A stretch of DNA of 64,000 bases from Phenylobacterium sp. (GCF_004297125.1 NZ_SCVD01000014.1:1-64000); one strand, 5' to 3'. Positions 1-11,736 are shown, counted from the first letter of the stretch. Made by a program: numbers and translations. The notes: generated by a model from the sequence alone, not told the origin.

Positions 1-475
1 CCTGGACCGGCGCGGCGGGCGCAGGGGCAGGGGCAGGCGTGGGCGCCGGGGCGGCCGGCGCCGCGGCGGCCTGGGCCGCGCGGGCGGCTTCGGCCTGGGC
101 GCGGGCGGCCTGTTCGTCGCGGGCGCGGCGCTCGGCTTCGGCCTGGGCCTGCTGGGCGCGGGCGGCCTCGATCACCCGTTGGCGGGCGGCGCGCTCCTCG
201 GCCGACAGGCCGTCGTTCGGCTGGGCGGCGGCGCGCTGGCCCGGCTGCGGCGCGGCGGGCCGCGGCGCGGGTTCGAACACGCGGTTCTCGCGAGCGGACG
301 GCGCGGCGAGATTGCCGCCAGGCGTCCCGTGCGGCCGGGCGCGCTTGGTCTCGACGACCACCGTCTTCGTTCGGCCGTGGCTGAAGCTCTGCTTCACCGT
401 GCCCGAGCTGACCGACCCGCCGGTGCGGGGTTTCAGGGTCAGGGGCTTACGGCCGTTGTTGTTCTCGTCGCTCAT
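1..475 (-). CDS. infB: Translation initiation factor IF-2, N-terminal part (partial)
   Basis: IF-2 is the GTPase that brings initiator tRNA to the 30S subunit. Only the first ~158 codons are inside the window, and the gene continues past position 1. The protein starts MSDENNNGRKPLTLKPR and goes on to a SHGRTKTVVVETKR stretch, the typical N-terminus of alphaproteobacterial IF-2. A long Ala/Pro/Arg/Glu-rich linker follows, which explains the low-complexity GC-rich repeats at the window edge. The G domain is not visible. The ATG is at 475. It lies 85 bp after ylxR and is the last visible member of the rimP-nusA-ylxR-infB operon. Confidence 0.93.
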   Translation of the reverse strand, partial: MSDENNNGRKPLTLKPRTGGSVSSGTVKQSFSHGRTKTVVVETKRARPHGTPGGNLAAPSARENRVFEPAPRPAAPQPGQRAAAQPNDGLSAEERAARQRVIEAARAQQAQAEAERRARDEQAARAQAEAARAAQAAAAPAAPAPTPAPAPAPAAPVQ

Positions 476-560
476 TCGCTCGCTTTACTCGTCGACCGGG
501 CGGATCCCGGCCTTGATCCCTTAAACGTCGCCTGTCTCAAACAAGGACGGGCGGAAAGCC

Positions 561-1226
561 TTATGGCTCCCGCTTCGCCTCGACAGGCTCCTCGCGCCAA
601 TCCTCAGGAAGGAGCGGACTGAATCCCGCCAAGCGTCGGACATCTTCGGCCCAATGCCCGGCGGCTCGCCCCGCAAGGAAGGCGGTGTGTATCACATTCT
701 CGGCGCCTAAGGCCAAACTCAATTCGGCGCCGTTGAAGAGGCCGATCAGACCGGGCGGCCGAGCCTGTTTCCGAGCCAGGGCCCATAATTTCCGGCGTCC
801 ATCGGCGGCGCCGTCGGACGCTTCGATCAGCCACGCGGCCTTGCCGGAGGCGATCGCGGCGTGAACCTTCTCGAACCCCGAAGTAAGATCGCCGCCGCGC
901 CGCGCAAGCCCCAGGGCCGACAAAAGCCGCGACTTCAGCAGGGCTTCCACCTGGTCGGCCAGATCCGCCGGGGCGCCGACCTTGGCCTTGGCGGAGCGGG
1001 CGAACAGGCCCTTCTTCGCCGCTGCGGTCACCGAGGCGCGGTCGGCCGCGACCCACATGCCGCGGCCCGGCAGCTTGCGCGCCAGGTCGGGGACCGCCTG
1101 GCCGTCGGGCCCCGTCACGAAGCGGATCAGCCGCGCCTCCTCCATCACCTCGCCGGACACGATGTCACGCCGTTCGCGCGACGCCTGGGCGAGGGTGGAA
1201 TGGGGCCTAGCGGCGGATGTCTCCAT
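561..1226 (-). CDS. ylxR: YlxR (DUF448) RNA-binding protein with L7Ae-like C-terminus
   Basis: A 221-residue nucleic-acid-binding protein. The N-terminal half is a DUF448/YlxR domain (LIRFVTGPDG, VPDLARKLPGRGMWV), although the usual RKCI motif reads RRDIV. The C-terminal half (from about residue 95, LLSALGLARRGGDLTSGFEK) resembles an L7Ae/L30e-type RNA-binding fold, a two-domain fusion common in alphaproteobacteria. It sits between nusA (21 bp upstream) and infB, the conserved place of this family. A role in transcription/translation coupling or ribosome function is inferred from that context. Confidence 0.88.
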   Translation of the reverse strand: METSAARPHSTLAQASRERRDIVSGEVMEEARLIRFVTGPDGQAVPDLARKLPGRGMWVAADRASVTAAAKKGLFARSAKAKVGAPADLADQVEALLKSRLLSALGLARRGGDLTSGFEKVHAAIASGKAAWLIEASDGAADGRRKLWALARKQARPPGLIGLFNGAELSLALGAENVIHTAFLAGRAAGHWAEDVRRLAGFSPLLPEDWREEPVEAKREP

Positions 1227-1247
1227 GGCGGGTCACCTCACCCTGCC

Positions 1248-2972
1248 TTAAGCGTCTTGAGCTTCGCCGGCGGCTTCCGCCTCGGCGACATGCTCTTCGG
1301 AGGGCTCCGCGTCGGCGTCCGCGAACGCCTCCTCGCCAGCCTCTTCCTCGACGACCTCGGGCTCCGGCGGGGCTTCGACCCAGCCCATGACCACGCGGGC
1401 GCGCATGATCAGCAGCTCGGCGTCGGCCGGCTCCAGGTTGTAGGCCTCGAGGATGCCCGGCTCGCGCACGCGCTCGCCGTTCTTGTTCTCGAACCAGCCG
1501 CGCAGGTCGTCCGGCACCAGGCCGGCCAGGTCCTCGACCGTCTTCACGTCGCCCTGGCCCAGGGCCACGGCCATGGGAAGGGTGACGCCCTCGATCTCCA
1601 GCAGGCCATCCTCGACGCCCAGCTCCTTGCGCTTGGCGTCCAGCTCGGCGGCTTCCTTGTCCAGGTACTCCTGGGCGCGGGCCTGGATCTCGGCGCCGGT
1701 GTCCTCGTCGAAGCCTTCGATCGAGGCCACTTCCGAGACGTCGACGTAGGCCACGTCCTCGACGGTGGCGAAGCCTTCGGTGACCAGCAGCTGGGCGATG
1801 ACCTCGTCCACGTCCAGGGCTTCCTGGAACAGGGCCGTGCGCTCGGCGAACTCGCGCTGGCGGCGCTCGCTCTCCTGGCTCTCGGTCATGATGTCGATCT
1901 GCCAGCCGGTGAGCTGGCTGGCGAGGCGCACGTTCTGGCCGCGACGGCCGATCGCCAGGGAAAGTTGCTCGTCAGGGACGACCACTTCGACGCGCTCGTC
2001 CTCTTCGTCCATCACCACCTTCGAGACTTCGGCCGGGGCCAGACCGTTCACGATGAAGGTCGCCTCGTCCGGGCTCCACTGGATGATGTCGATCTTCTCG
2101 CCCTGCAGCTCGGCCACCACCGCCTGCACGCGCGAGCCGCGCATGCCGACGCAGGCGCCCACGGGATCGATGGAGCTATCGTTGGAGATCACCGCCATCT
2201 TGGCGCGGCTGCCCGGGTCGCGGGCCACGGCGCGGATCTCGATGACCCCGTCGTAGACCTCCGGCACTTCCTGGGCGAACAGCTTGGCCATGAAGCCGCC
2301 GTGCGCACGGCTGAGCAGGATCTGCGGGCCCTTGGTCTCGCGGCGGACGTCGTAGATGTAGCAGCGGATCCGGTCGCCGATGTTGAAGTTCTCGCGCGGG
2401 ATCGACTGGTCGCGGCGCATGATGCCCTCGCCGCGGCCCAGGTCGACGACGACGTTGCCGTACTCGACCCGCTTGACCGTGCCGTTGACGATCTCGCCCA
2501 CGCGGTCCTTGTACTCTTCGAACTGGCGCTCGCGCTCGGCGTCGCGGACCTTCCCCATCACCACCTGGCGGGCCATCTGGGTCTGGACGCGGCCGAACTC
2601 GAAGGGCGGCAGCAGCTCCTCGTAGGTGTCGCCGACCTTGGCGTCCTTGTTGCGGCGCTTGGCGTCGGCCAGCCGCATGATGCCCGGGGGCTCCTCGACG
2701 GGCAGCTCGGCGCCCTCCTCGTCGAACCCGCCGCCGAAGACGGCGTCGTCGGCCACGACGGTGATCACGCGCTTGATCGTGGTCTCACCGGTCTTGGGAT
2801 CGATGTGGACCCGGATGTCGTGCTCGGCGCCGTAGCGCGAGCGCGCGCCCTTCTGGATCGCTTCCTCGATCGCCTCGATGACGATCTCCTTGTCGATCGA
2901 CTTCTCGCGGGCGACAGCCTCGGCGATCTGCAGGAGTTCAAGCCGGTTGGCCGAGATGCCGGTCAGGCTCAT
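1248..2972 (-). CDS. nusA: Transcription termination/antitermination factor NusA
   Basis: NusA binds RNA polymerase and nascent RNA and controls pausing, termination and rRNA antitermination. The 574-residue protein has the full order of domains: N-terminal RNAP-binding domain; S1 domain near residues 135-200 ([20 protein letters not shown]); two KH domains ([28 protein letters not shown]); helix-hairpin-helix repeats near 370-500; and a very acidic Glu/Ala tail. ATG at 2972, 12 nt after the rimP stop, so the genes are co-transcribed. NusA may act on the terminator-like hairpin in its own operon leader at 3556-3590 (inference). Confidence 0.97.
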   Translation of the reverse strand: MSLTGISANRLELLQIAEAVAREKSIDKEIVIEAIEEAIQKGARSRYGAEHDIRVHIDPKTGETTIKRVITVVADDAVFGGGFDEEGAELPVEEPPGIMRLADAKRRNKDAKVGDTYEELLPPFEFGRVQTQMARQVVMGKVRDAERERQFEEYKDRVGEIVNGTVKRVEYGNVVVDLGRGEGIMRRDQSIPRENFNIGDRIRCYIYDVRRETKGPQILLSRAHGGFMAKLFAQEVPEVYDGVIEIRAVARDPGSRAKMAVISNDSSIDPVGACVGMRGSRVQAVVAELQGEKIDIIQWSPDEATFIVNGLAPAEVSKVVMDEEDERVEVVVPDEQLSLAIGRRGQNVRLASQLTGWQIDIMTESQESERRQREFAERTALFQEALDVDEVIAQLLVTEGFATVEDVAYVDVSEVASIEGFDEDTGAEIQARAQEYLDKEAAELDAKRKELGVEDGLLEIEGVTLPMAVALGQGDVKTVEDLAGLVPDDLRGWFENKNGERVREPGILEAYNLEPADAELLIMRARVVMGWVEAPPEPEVVEEEAGEEAFADADAEPSEEHVAEAEAAGEAQDA

Positions 2973-2984
2973 GGGATCTTCCCT

Positions 2985-3536
2985 CTACTCAGTCGTATGT
3001 TGTTCGCCGGTTTCGGCGGCGAGGCGGGCGGCGCGGCTTTCGGCGCCCCGCTTCATGAGTTCGTCGTTCAGCACCAGCTTGGCCTCGATGACCCAGGCGA
3101 AGGGGATCATGGCGGTCGCCTCCTCCCCCTCCAGGTCGATGCCGATCTGGTCGCCCTCCACGCCGGCCAGCACGCCGCGGAAGCGCTTGCGCCCCTCGGC
3201 GAGGCGGTCCAGCTCGAGCTTCACCTCGAAGCCCTCGTGGGCCTCGAAGTCGGCCAGGCGGGTCAGCGGCCGGTCGATCCCCGGCGAGGAGACCTCCAGC
3301 AGATATTCCCCGCTGATCGGGTCGGCGGCGTCCATGACCTCGGAGACGGCGCGCGACAGGCGGGCGCAGTCCTCGACGTTCATGTCCCCGTCCGAGGGCC
3401 GCTCCGCCATGATCTGCAGCTTGCGGCGCTCGTTCCCGCCCATGAGGCGCAGGCGCACGATGGCGTACCCGGCGGCCTCGGCCACAGGGTCGAGCAGCTC
3501 CAAAAGCTTCAGGTCTTCAGCGGTCTTCCCACGCAA
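2985..3536 (-). CDS. rimP: Ribosome maturation factor RimP
   Basis: RimP assists 30S subunit maturation. The 183-residue reading starts [17 protein letters not shown] and contains [15 protein letters not shown], the family hallmark, and a C-terminal Sm-like domain ([20 protein letters not shown]). I chose the TTG at 3536 because alphaproteobacterial RimP proteins begin at MRGKT. The only upstream ATG in frame (3629) lies inside the predicted -10 box, and the extra residues are encoded by a terminator hairpin. A GGAGG lies about 11 nt upstream of the TTG. First gene of the nusA-infB operon. Confidence 0.9.
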   Translation of the reverse strand: MRGKTAEDLKLLELLDPVAEAAGYAIVRLRLMGGNERRKLQIMAERPSDGDMNVEDCARLSRAVSEVMDAADPISGEYLLEVSSPGIDRPLTRLADFEAHEGFEVKLELDRLAEGRKRFRGVLAGVEGDQIGIDLEGEEATAMIPFAWVIEAKLVLNDELMKRGAESRAARLAAETGEQHTTE

Positions 3537-3555
3537 GGGAACCCAGGCCTCCGGC

Positions 3556-3590
3556 AAAGAAAAAAGCGGTCGGGCCGGAGCCCGCCGCTC
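3556..3590 (-). terminator. Intrinsic-terminator-like hairpin (attenuator) in the rimP-nusA leader
   Basis: On the minus strand the stem AGCGGCGGGC, loop TCCG and arm GCCCGACCGCT (one bulged base) is followed directly by six T residues. It lies between the promoter at 3629-3657 and the rimP TTG at 3536, so it would end a leader RNA of about 60 nt. This fits transcription attenuation of the nusA operon. Confidence 0.7.
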
Positions 3591-3628
3591 GTAGGCGCCA
3601 TACAGCGCTAACGGACGATGTTGAGGCA

Positions 3629-3657
3629 TATATAGCGACGGATCAGGGGCTTGTCAG
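3629..3657 (-). promoter_or_regulatory. Sigma70-like promoter of the rimP-nusA-infB operon
   Basis: Minus-strand CTGACA (3657-3652), a 17-nt spacer and TATATA (3634-3629). A start site near 3622 gives a leader of about 85 nt before rimP that contains the terminator hairpin. The rest of the divergent gap to ppa (about 150 bp) shows no clear further signal. Confidence 0.65.
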
Positions 3658-3806
3658 CCCCGGATGAATCCACACTCGGCCTTTGGCTGGGCCAAAACCG
3701 GAATGACACATTGCGTGTGGCCCGCCGGGCGTAAGGGCTTCCCTCGCGCCGCCGGATGGGCCAGAGAGCGCGCCTTCCTCTTGTGTGTCTTCGAAAGACC
3801 CTCTCC

Positions 3807-4343
3807 ATGGACCTCTCCAAGATCCCCGTCGGCAAGAACCCGCCGTACGACGTCAACGCCATCATCGAGATCCCCCAGGGCGGCGAGCCGGTGAAGTACG
3901 AGCTGGACAAGGACTCGGGCGCGATCTTCGTCGACCGCTTCCTGCACACCGCGATGTTCTATCCGGGCAACTACGGCTTCATCCCGCACACCCTGGCCGA
4001 CGACGGCGACCCGATGGACATCATCGTGGTGGGCCCGACCCCGGTGGTGCCCGGCGCGGTGATCCGCTGCCGGCCGGTGGGCGCGCTGATCATGCGCGAC
4101 GAGGCCGGCGGCGACGAGAAGATCCTGGCGGTGCCGGTGGACGCCCTGCATCCGTTCTATGCGGGCGTGGACAGCTGGCGCTCGCTGCCGGCGATCCTGA
4201 CCGAGCAGATCGCCCACTTCTTCAAGCACTACAAGGACCTGGAGAAGGGCAAGAGCGTCGACATCATCCGCTGGGCCGACCCGGAAGAGGCCGGCGAGCT
4301 GATCCGCCAGTCGATCGAGGCCTACAACAAGACCGCCGGCTAG
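3807..4343 (+). CDS. ppa: Inorganic pyrophosphatase (family I)
   Basis: Hydrolyses pyrophosphate to phosphate in the cytosol, which drives biosynthetic reactions. The 178-residue protein is full length. It carries family I active-site segments: YELDKDSGAIFVDRFL, YPGNYGFIP, the metal-binding DDGDPMDIIV and a conserved Lys-rich region (FKHYKDLEKGKSVD). The start at 3807 (MDLSKIPVG) matches the family; an in-frame ATG at 3756 only adds unrelated residues. It is on the plus strand inside a minus-strand cluster, and its stop overlaps the trmB stop by 4 nt (convergent). Confidence 0.96.
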   Translation: MDLSKIPVGKNPPYDVNAIIEIPQGGEPVKYELDKDSGAIFVDRFLHTAMFYPGNYGFIPHTLADDGDPMDIIVVGPTPVVPGAVIRCRPVGALIMRDEAGGDEKILAVPVDALHPFYAGVDSWRSLPAILTEQIAHFFKHYKDLEKGKSVDIIRWADPEEAGELIRQSIEAYNKTAG

Positions 4344-5014
4344 AGGCGGTCGAAGTCGAGGAAGACGGGCGCGCAATCGCCCAGGCGCTTTTCCTCGTAG
4401 CGGGTGGTGATGTGGTCGGCCGGCGGGACACGCCAGTCGTCCGCGCGCCCGGCGGTCCATGCGAACGCGGGGTTGGCGGTGATCCGCTCCAGGGCCGAAT
4501 CCACATAGCTGGCCACGTCGCTGGCGAAGCGCAGGCGGCCGCCGGGCTTCAGCGTGCGCGCCAGCTCGGCGACCAGCTCGGGCTGCACCAGGCGGCGCTT
4601 CTGCTGGCGGGCCTTGGGCCAGGGATCAGGGAACAGGATGAAGACGCGGGCCAGGCTCGCGTCGGGCAGGCGGGCGATCAGCTCGCGCACGTCGCCGTCG
4701 TGCAGGCGCACATTGCTAAGCGCCTGCTCGTCGATATGCCGCACGGCGCTGGCCACCCCGTTGGTGAAGGGCTCGGCCCCCAGGATCAGGACGTCCGGCG
4801 CGCGGGCCGCCTGGGCGGCCATGTGCTCGCCGCCGCCGAAGCCGATCTCCAGCCAGGTCTCACGGGCGCCGGGCATGAGCGCGGCCGGCGACACCGGGCC
4901 GGCGGGGATGCGCAGCCCGGGCAGGCGCGCCTCCATCAGCGCGGCCTGCCGCGGCTTGATCGGCCGCGCCTTCAGCCGGCCGAAGGAGCGCAGCGGGGGG
5001 TGGGGGTCGGACAT
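4340..5014 (-). CDS. trmB: tRNA (guanine-46-N7)-methyltransferase
   Basis: Uses SAM to methylate G46 of tRNAs. The 224-residue Rossmann-fold enzyme shows the SAM-binding motif LEIGFGGGEHM near residue 55, the family-specific FILFPDPWPKARQQKRR, and a C-terminal TRYEEKRL. It lies 78 bp downstream of metK, which supplies its cofactor, with a strong hairpin between them. It converges on ppa with a 4-nt overlap of stops. Confidence 0.95.
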   Translation of the reverse strand: MSDPHPPLRSFGRLKARPIKPRQAALMEARLPGLRIPAGPVSPAALMPGARETWLEIGFGGGEHMAAQAARAPDVLILGAEPFTNGVASAVRHIDEQALSNVRLHDGDVRELIARLPDASLARVFILFPDPWPKARQQKRRLVQPELVAELARTLKPGGRLRFASDVASYVDSALERITANPAFAWTAGRADDWRVPPADHITTRYEEKRLGDCAPVFLDFDRL

Positions 5015-5038
5015 GTCGGTTCACTACACCGAAACGCA

Positions 5039-5064
5039 GACGGCGCCGCTCGCGCGGCGCCGTC
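5039..5064 (-). terminator. Strong hairpin downstream of metK
   Basis: An 11-bp perfect inverted repeat, GACGGCGCCGC / GCGGCGCCGTC, with a TCGC loop, 29 nt past the metK stop. The following minus-strand sequence has only a short T run (GCGTTTC), so it may be a partial or processing terminator before trmB. Confidence 0.55.
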
Positions 5065-5092
5065 GTCGTTTCACGGAATGCGGCGTGGCGGC

Positions 5093-6313
<1,221 letters not shown>

Positions 6314-6371
6314 GGGATAGCTCCGGGACGAATGGGTCGGCTTGCGGTCCGGCCTGCAAGTCGGGCGCCAG

Positions 6372-6400
6372 CCTATAAAGAAATCCTTATGTGATGCCAA
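6372..6400 (-). promoter_or_regulatory. metK promoter with overlapping SahR-like operator
   Basis: Minus-strand TTGGCA (6400-6395), a 17-nt spacer and TATAGG (6377-6372). Inside the spacer and overlapping the -10 lies ATAAGGA-TT-TCTTTAT (6390-6375), a near-perfect 16-bp palindrome. It is close to the ATAAAGA-N2-TCTTTAT core I recall for SahR, an ArsR-family SAH-responsive repressor of methionine-cycle genes in Proteobacteria. No such regulator gene is in this window. Confidence 0.6.
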
Positions 6401-6411
6401 GCCGCCGAACG

Positions 6412-7986
6412 CTACTCGGCCGCCGGACGGGGCCGGCGACGGCGGCCCGCCAGCCATGCGAGCGCCGAAACCGCCAGAAGCCCGAGGAACGACCAGTCGC
6501 CGAACCGGCTGTAGAACGTGGTCGGCGCCGGTGACGGCAGGCGCGCATCGATCACCCCGAACTGGTCCAGGACGAGCTTCTTTCCGGGCAGGATCCGGCC
6601 CTGGGCGTCGATCACCGCGGACACGCCCGTGGGCGTCGAGCGGATGATCGGCAGGCCCTGCTCGATGGCGCGGTAGCTGGCGATGTTGAGGTGCTGCCAC
6701 GGCCCGCTGGTGCGGCCGAACCAGGCGTCGTTGGAGATGTTGAGGATCCAGGCGGGGCGCCGCCCCCCCGCCGCGAGGCCGGGGAACAGGGCCTCATAGC
6801 AGATCAGCGGCTGCACGGCGGGCATGCCCGGAACCACCAGCGGCCGCGGCGTCGGGCCGGCGGTGAAGTCGTCCGGCATGTGGACCAGGGCGCGGATCCC
6901 GAGCCGCCCCGCGAGGTCGCCCAGGGGCATGAACTCGCCGAACGGCACCAGCCGGTGCTTGTCGTAATAGCCGCCGACCCGCAGCGCGGACTGGTCGCGG
7001 CGGAAGGCCACCAGGGTGTTGAAGTAGCGGTAGCCACCCTTGCCGTCCGGCTCCGCGCGGTTGGCGCCCATCAGCAGGGTCTGGCCGGGCTGGATCGCGT
7101 CGCGCAGGCGCGGCGCATAGGGCGAGCCCGCCGCGATCACGTCGTCGATCACCGCCGGCAGGGCGCCCTCCGGCCAGATCACGATGTCGGGACGCTCCGC
7201 CGCCGGGCGCGCGGTCAGGCCTTCGTAGGCGGAGAAGACCAGCCCGAGGTTCTCCGGCTTCCACTTGTCCTTCTGGTCGATGTTGGCCTGGACCACGCGG
7301 ATGATCGGGGCGTCCGCCGCGTAGCTTTCGCGCGCCGCCGCGGCCAGCCGGCCCGCGCCGCCGGCGTAGAGGGCGGTGAGCGCGATGCCGGCGGCCACCA
7401 TCATCCCCGCCTGCGCCAGGCGGCGGACCGGCAGCAGCAGCACGGCCGGGGCCGCGGCGACGGCCAAGGTGATCCAGGTCAGGCCATAGGCCCCCACCAG
7501 GGCCGCGGCCTGGGACGGCGCGCCGCCCGCCCGCCAGCTCTCGCCCACTAGGTTCCAGGGGAAGCCGGTGAGGATGTGCCCGCGCAGCCATTCGGCGGCG
7601 GCGAACACGCCGGCGAAGACCAGCACCTTCCACGCGCTGCGCGGCCGGAGCGCCCGATAGGCCGCCGCGGCGGCGCCCCAGAACAGCGCCAGGCCGCCGC
7701 CCATCAGGACGACGGCGAAGGGGGCCATCCAGCCGTAGATCGCCGCGTCCACCAGGAACGGCTCGCCGATCCACCAGGTCGAGACCCCGAAGTAGCCGAG
7801 GCCGGCCAGCCAGCCGAGGAAGAAGGCCTGTCGCAAAGGCCGCGGACCCTGGGCCGTCTCGAGCCGGAGCAGGAGCAGGCTGAACCCCAGCAGGCCCGGC
7901 AGCAGGCCGAACGGCGGGTGGGCCAGCCCGGCGGCGAGCCCGGCGGCCAGGGCCGTCAGCGGCGCATACCAGCGCGGCCGCGTCAC
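6412..7986 (-). CDS. lnt: Apolipoprotein N-acyltransferase
   Basis: Inner-membrane enzyme that adds the third acyl chain to lipoproteins. The 524-residue protein has N-terminal hydrophobic segments (to about residue 200) and a periplasmic nitrilase-like domain. The expected Glu-Lys-Cys triad is visible in [29 protein letters not shown] and [12 protein letters not shown] final hydrophobic segment and an Arg-rich tail end the protein. GTG start at 7986 directly abuts the corC stop, indicating coupling. Confidence 0.95.
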   Translation of the reverse strand: MTRPRWYAPLTALAAGLAAGLAHPPFGLLPGLLGFSLLLLRLETAQGPRPLRQAFFLGWLAGLGYFGVSTWWIGEPFLVDAAIYGWMAPFAVVLMGGGLALFWGAAAAAYRALRPRSAWKVLVFAGVFAAAEWLRGHILTGFPWNLVGESWRAGGAPSQAAALVGAYGLTWITLAVAAAPAVLLLPVRRLAQAGMMVAAGIALTALYAGGAGRLAAAARESYAADAPIIRVVQANIDQKDKWKPENLGLVFSAYEGLTARPAAERPDIVIWPEGALPAVIDDVIAAGSPYAPRLRDAIQPGQTLLMGANRAEPDGKGGYRYFNTLVAFRRDQSALRVGGYYDKHRLVPFGEFMPLGDLAGRLGIRALVHMPDDFTAGPTPRPLVVPGMPAVQPLICYEALFPGLAAGGRRPAWILNISNDAWFGRTSGPWQHLNIASYRAIEQGLPIIRSTPTGVSAVIDAQGRILPGKKLVLDQFGVIDARLPSPAPTTFYSRFGDWSFLGLLAVSALAWLAGRRRRPRPAAE

Positions 7987-8886
7987 TCAGGCCTCGGCGG
8001 AGGTTTCGGCGGCGGACGTCCGGCGCACGCGCACGCGCTTCACGCGCCGGGGATCGGCGGCCAGCACTTCGAGCAGGAAGCCGTCGGGATGATAGATCCG
8101 CTCGCGCCTCTGCGGCACCCGGCCGGCCAGGGCGTTCACCAGCCCCGCCACGGTGTCGATCTCCTCGTCCAGGTCCTCGGGCGCCAGGTCGGTTCCGTCG
8201 CCGATGGCGTGCTCCAGCTCCTCGAGAGGGGCGCGACCGTCGACGATCCAGCCCTCGTCGTCGGCGACGATGGGCAGGTAGGCCTGGTCGCCTTCCTCGT
8301 CGTGCTCGTCGTCGATGGCGCCCACCAGGGTTTCCAGCAGGTCCTCCAGCGTGACGAGGCCGTCCACGCCGCCGAACTCGTCGATCACCAGGGCCATGTG
8401 GATGCGCTTGGCGCGCATGTTGGTCAGGAGCTGGGCCGCGGCCATCGACGGCGGCACGTACAGAACCTCGCGGACCAGATGGTGGCGACCGCTGAGGATG
8501 TGGTCGTCGGGCTTGGGCTGGCGGGTCTTGCGGGCCAGCAGCTTGAAGACGTCCTTCACGTGGACGACCCCCACCGGCTCGTCCAGCGTCTCCTTGTAGA
8601 CCGGCATTCGCGAATGCTCGGCCTCCACGAAGCGGGCGACGATCTCGGCGAAGGTCGAGCTGCGCTCGACGCCGACGATGTCGGCGCGCGGCTTCATGAC
8701 GTCCTCGACGCGCAGGTTCTGGAAGGCGCGCGCCTGGTTCACCAGTTCGCCGCCGCCTTCGCTCAGCGGTTCGGGGGACTCGTCGGCGGCGGCCTCGGCC
8801 GTTCGCCTGAAGAAATCGAGGAGGCCGAGGAGCCCGCGCCTGTGCCGGCGCGAGCTCTGTCGACTAGAAGGGTCGGGGTCGTTCAT
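7987..8886 (-). CDS. corC: CorC/TlyC-type CBS-domain protein
   Basis: A 299-residue protein with two CBS domains (DVMKPRADIVGVERSSTFAE; DEFGGVDGLVTLEDLLETLV) and a C-terminal CorC_HlyC transporter-associated domain (GRVPQRRERIYHPDG). Family members are linked to magnesium/cobalt efflux or membrane stress. It lacks membrane segments, so it probably acts as a soluble regulator. The start MNDPDPSSRQ at 8886 overlaps ybeY by 23 nt. The order phoH-ybeY-corC-lnt is widely conserved. Confidence 0.9.
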   Translation of the reverse strand: MNDPDPSSRQSSRRHRRGLLGLLDFFRRTAEAAADESPEPLSEGGGELVNQARAFQNLRVEDVMKPRADIVGVERSSTFAEIVARFVEAEHSRMPVYKETLDEPVGVVHVKDVFKLLARKTRQPKPDDHILSGRHHLVREVLYVPPSMAAAQLLTNMRAKRIHMALVIDEFGGVDGLVTLEDLLETLVGAIDDEHDEEGDQAYLPIVADDEGWIVDGRAPLEELEHAIGDGTDLAPEDLDEEIDTVAGLVNALAGRVPQRRERIYHPDGFLLEVLAADPRRVKRVRVRRTSAAETSAEA

Positions 8887-9340
8887 GCTCTCCCTCGCCG
8901 GCCGCATAGGGGTCTGGAACACCCAGCCCGGCCAGCACCGCACGCTCGAGGCCTTCCATGGCCTCGGCCTCATCATCGCCGATGTGATCGTATCCGAGAA
9001 GATGCAGAACGCCGTGGACGGTCAGGTGCTGCAAATGATGGCCGAGCGGCTTGCCCTGCTCGGCCGCTTCCCGGGCGCAGACGCCATAGGCCAGGGCCAC
9101 GTCGCCCAGGTGGTCCTCGGGGTTCGGGGGCGCGGGGAAGGACAGAACGTTGGTGGCGCTGTCCTTGCCGCGGAACCGGTCGTTCAGCTCGCGCACCGAG
9201 GCGTCGTCGGTGAGCAGGATCGTGACGCCGCCGCCGGCGTCCTCGCGCGCCAGCGCCGCTTCCGCCGCGAGGCGGACCAGCTCTTCGGCTTCCGGCAGGG
9301 CGTCCGTCCAGGCGGCGACCTCGACCTCGATGTCGATCAA
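8864..9340 (-). CDS. ybeY: Endoribonuclease YbeY (16S rRNA maturation)
   Basis: Single-strand-specific metal-dependent endoribonuclease for 16S rRNA 3'-end maturation and ribosome quality control. The 158-residue protein carries the zinc motif HLTVHGVLHLLGYDH (H-x3-H-x5-H) near residues 105-120 and ATNVLSFP in front of it. TTG start at 9340 overlaps the phoH stop as TTGA, a sign of translational coupling. Downstream it overlaps corC. Confidence 0.95.
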   Translation of the reverse strand: MIDIEVEVAAWTDALPEAEELVRLAAEAALAREDAGGGVTILLTDDASVRELNDRFRGKDSATNVLSFPAPPNPEDHLGDVALAYGVCAREAAEQGKPLGHHLQHLTVHGVLHLLGYDHIGDDEAEAMEGLERAVLAGLGVPDPYAAGEGEHERPRPF

Positions 9341-10301
9341 ACGGTCCGCCCGCGCTTGGCCGCGTCGGCGTCGTAGGCGCGGACGATCCGCTCCACCAGC
9401 GGGTGGCGCACCACGTCCTCCGCCGAGAAGCGGGTGACGCCGATGCCCTTGACCCCCTCCAGCAGGCCCACGGCATGGGCCAGGCCGGAATCGTTCGGGT
9501 TCGGCAGGTCGATCTGGGTCGGGTCGCCGGTGACGGCCATGCGCGCGCCCTCGCCCAGGCGGGTCAGCACCATCTTCATCTGGGCGCGGCTGGCGTTCTG
9601 GGCCTCGTCGACGATGACGAAGGCGTGGCTCAGCGTGCGGCCGCGCAGGAAGGCGATCGGCGCGACCTCGATCTCGCCCTTCTCGCGCCGCCGCCGGAGC
9701 TGTTCGGCGCCCAGGATGTCGGTCAGCGCCTCCCAGACGGGCGCCATGTAGGGGTCGACCTTCTCGTTCATGTCGCCCGGCAGGAAGCCCAGGCGTTCCC
9801 CGGCCTCCACCGCGGGCCGGGCGACGATCAGCCGGTCCACCGCGCCGCGCAGCAGCATGCCCGCGCCGTGCGCCACCGCCAGGAAGGTCTTGCCAGTGCC
9901 AGCCGGACCCAGGCCGAACACCAGATCACATTGGGCGAGGGCCCCCAGGTATTTCGCCTGGGTCGGGGTCTTGGGCGCCACCTGGCCGCGCTTGCCCACC
10001 GGTAGGGGAGAGCCGGCCACGCCGGGGGAGCCGACGGCCCCGCCGGTGCGAGCCTGGCCTATGGCCACACGCACGTCGGCCTCACCGATCTCCAGCCCCT
10101 GGTCGGCGCGATCGGCGATGGCCTGGACGGCCTTCTTCGCCGCGCCGCGCGCCTTGGCGTCGCCCGAGACCGAGACGCCGCCGCCGGGGGTTTCCACCAG
10201 GACGCCGAACGCGTCCTCGATCAGCGCGGCGTGACGGCTGTTGGCGCCGGCCACCGCGCGGACCGCGGCGTCGGACAGGGCGATGAATTCCGGGGCGCGG
10301 C

Positions 10302-10305
<4 letters not shown>
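9337..10305 (-). CDS. PhoH-family ATPase (YbeZ/PhoH-like)
   Basis: A 322-residue cytosolic ATPase of the PhoH-like type that pairs with YbeY in RNA handling. It has Walker [40 protein letters not shown], and Walker [12 protein letters not shown]. The N-terminal ~110 residues form the short extension seen in this subfamily. GTG start at 10305 overlaps the miaB stop (GTGA), and its own stop overlaps ybeY, so miaB, phoH and ybeY are tied together. Whether it is an RNA helicase is not settled by sequence. Confidence 0.93.
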
Positions 10306-11657
<1,352 letters not shown>

Positions 11658-11703
11658 GGCCGGGGTTATGGGGTTGCGGCGAGGGCGGCGCAAGTTCTGG
11701 CCT

Positions 11704-11736
11704 CCTCTCCCCTCGCGCTTCGCGTCGGGGGAGAGG
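11704..11736. repeat. CCTCTCCCC/GGGGAGAGG hairpin between fur and miaB
   Basis: A 9-bp perfect arm pair CCTCTCCCC ... GGGGAGAGG around an inner CGCG-CTT-CGCG stem. It lies in the 100-bp gap between fur and miaB and has no T tract. It belongs to the CTCC-rich hairpin family seen at several gene ends in this window. Confidence 0.6.

Noticed and set aside
1-180. Short tandem repeats at the window start
   Set aside because: The GCG/GGC-rich repetition is coding for the Ala/Pro/Arg/Glu-rich linker of IF-2, not a non-coding repeat array.
861-3611. 916-codon open frame on the plus strand
   Set aside because: It is antisense to ylxR, nusA and rimP; the His/Gly/Ala/Leu-rich, low-information protein is the usual shadow of high-GC genes.
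3657-3806. tRNA or sRNA gene between rimP and ppa, as with metY in E. coli
   Set aside because: No cloverleaf or T-loop GTTC consensus is visible; the DNA is only GC-rich.
6314-6411. SAM or SAH riboswitch upstream of metK
   Set aside because: The 98-bp gap has no matching conserved core that I can see; a protein operator inside the promoter explains the conserved-looking palindrome better.
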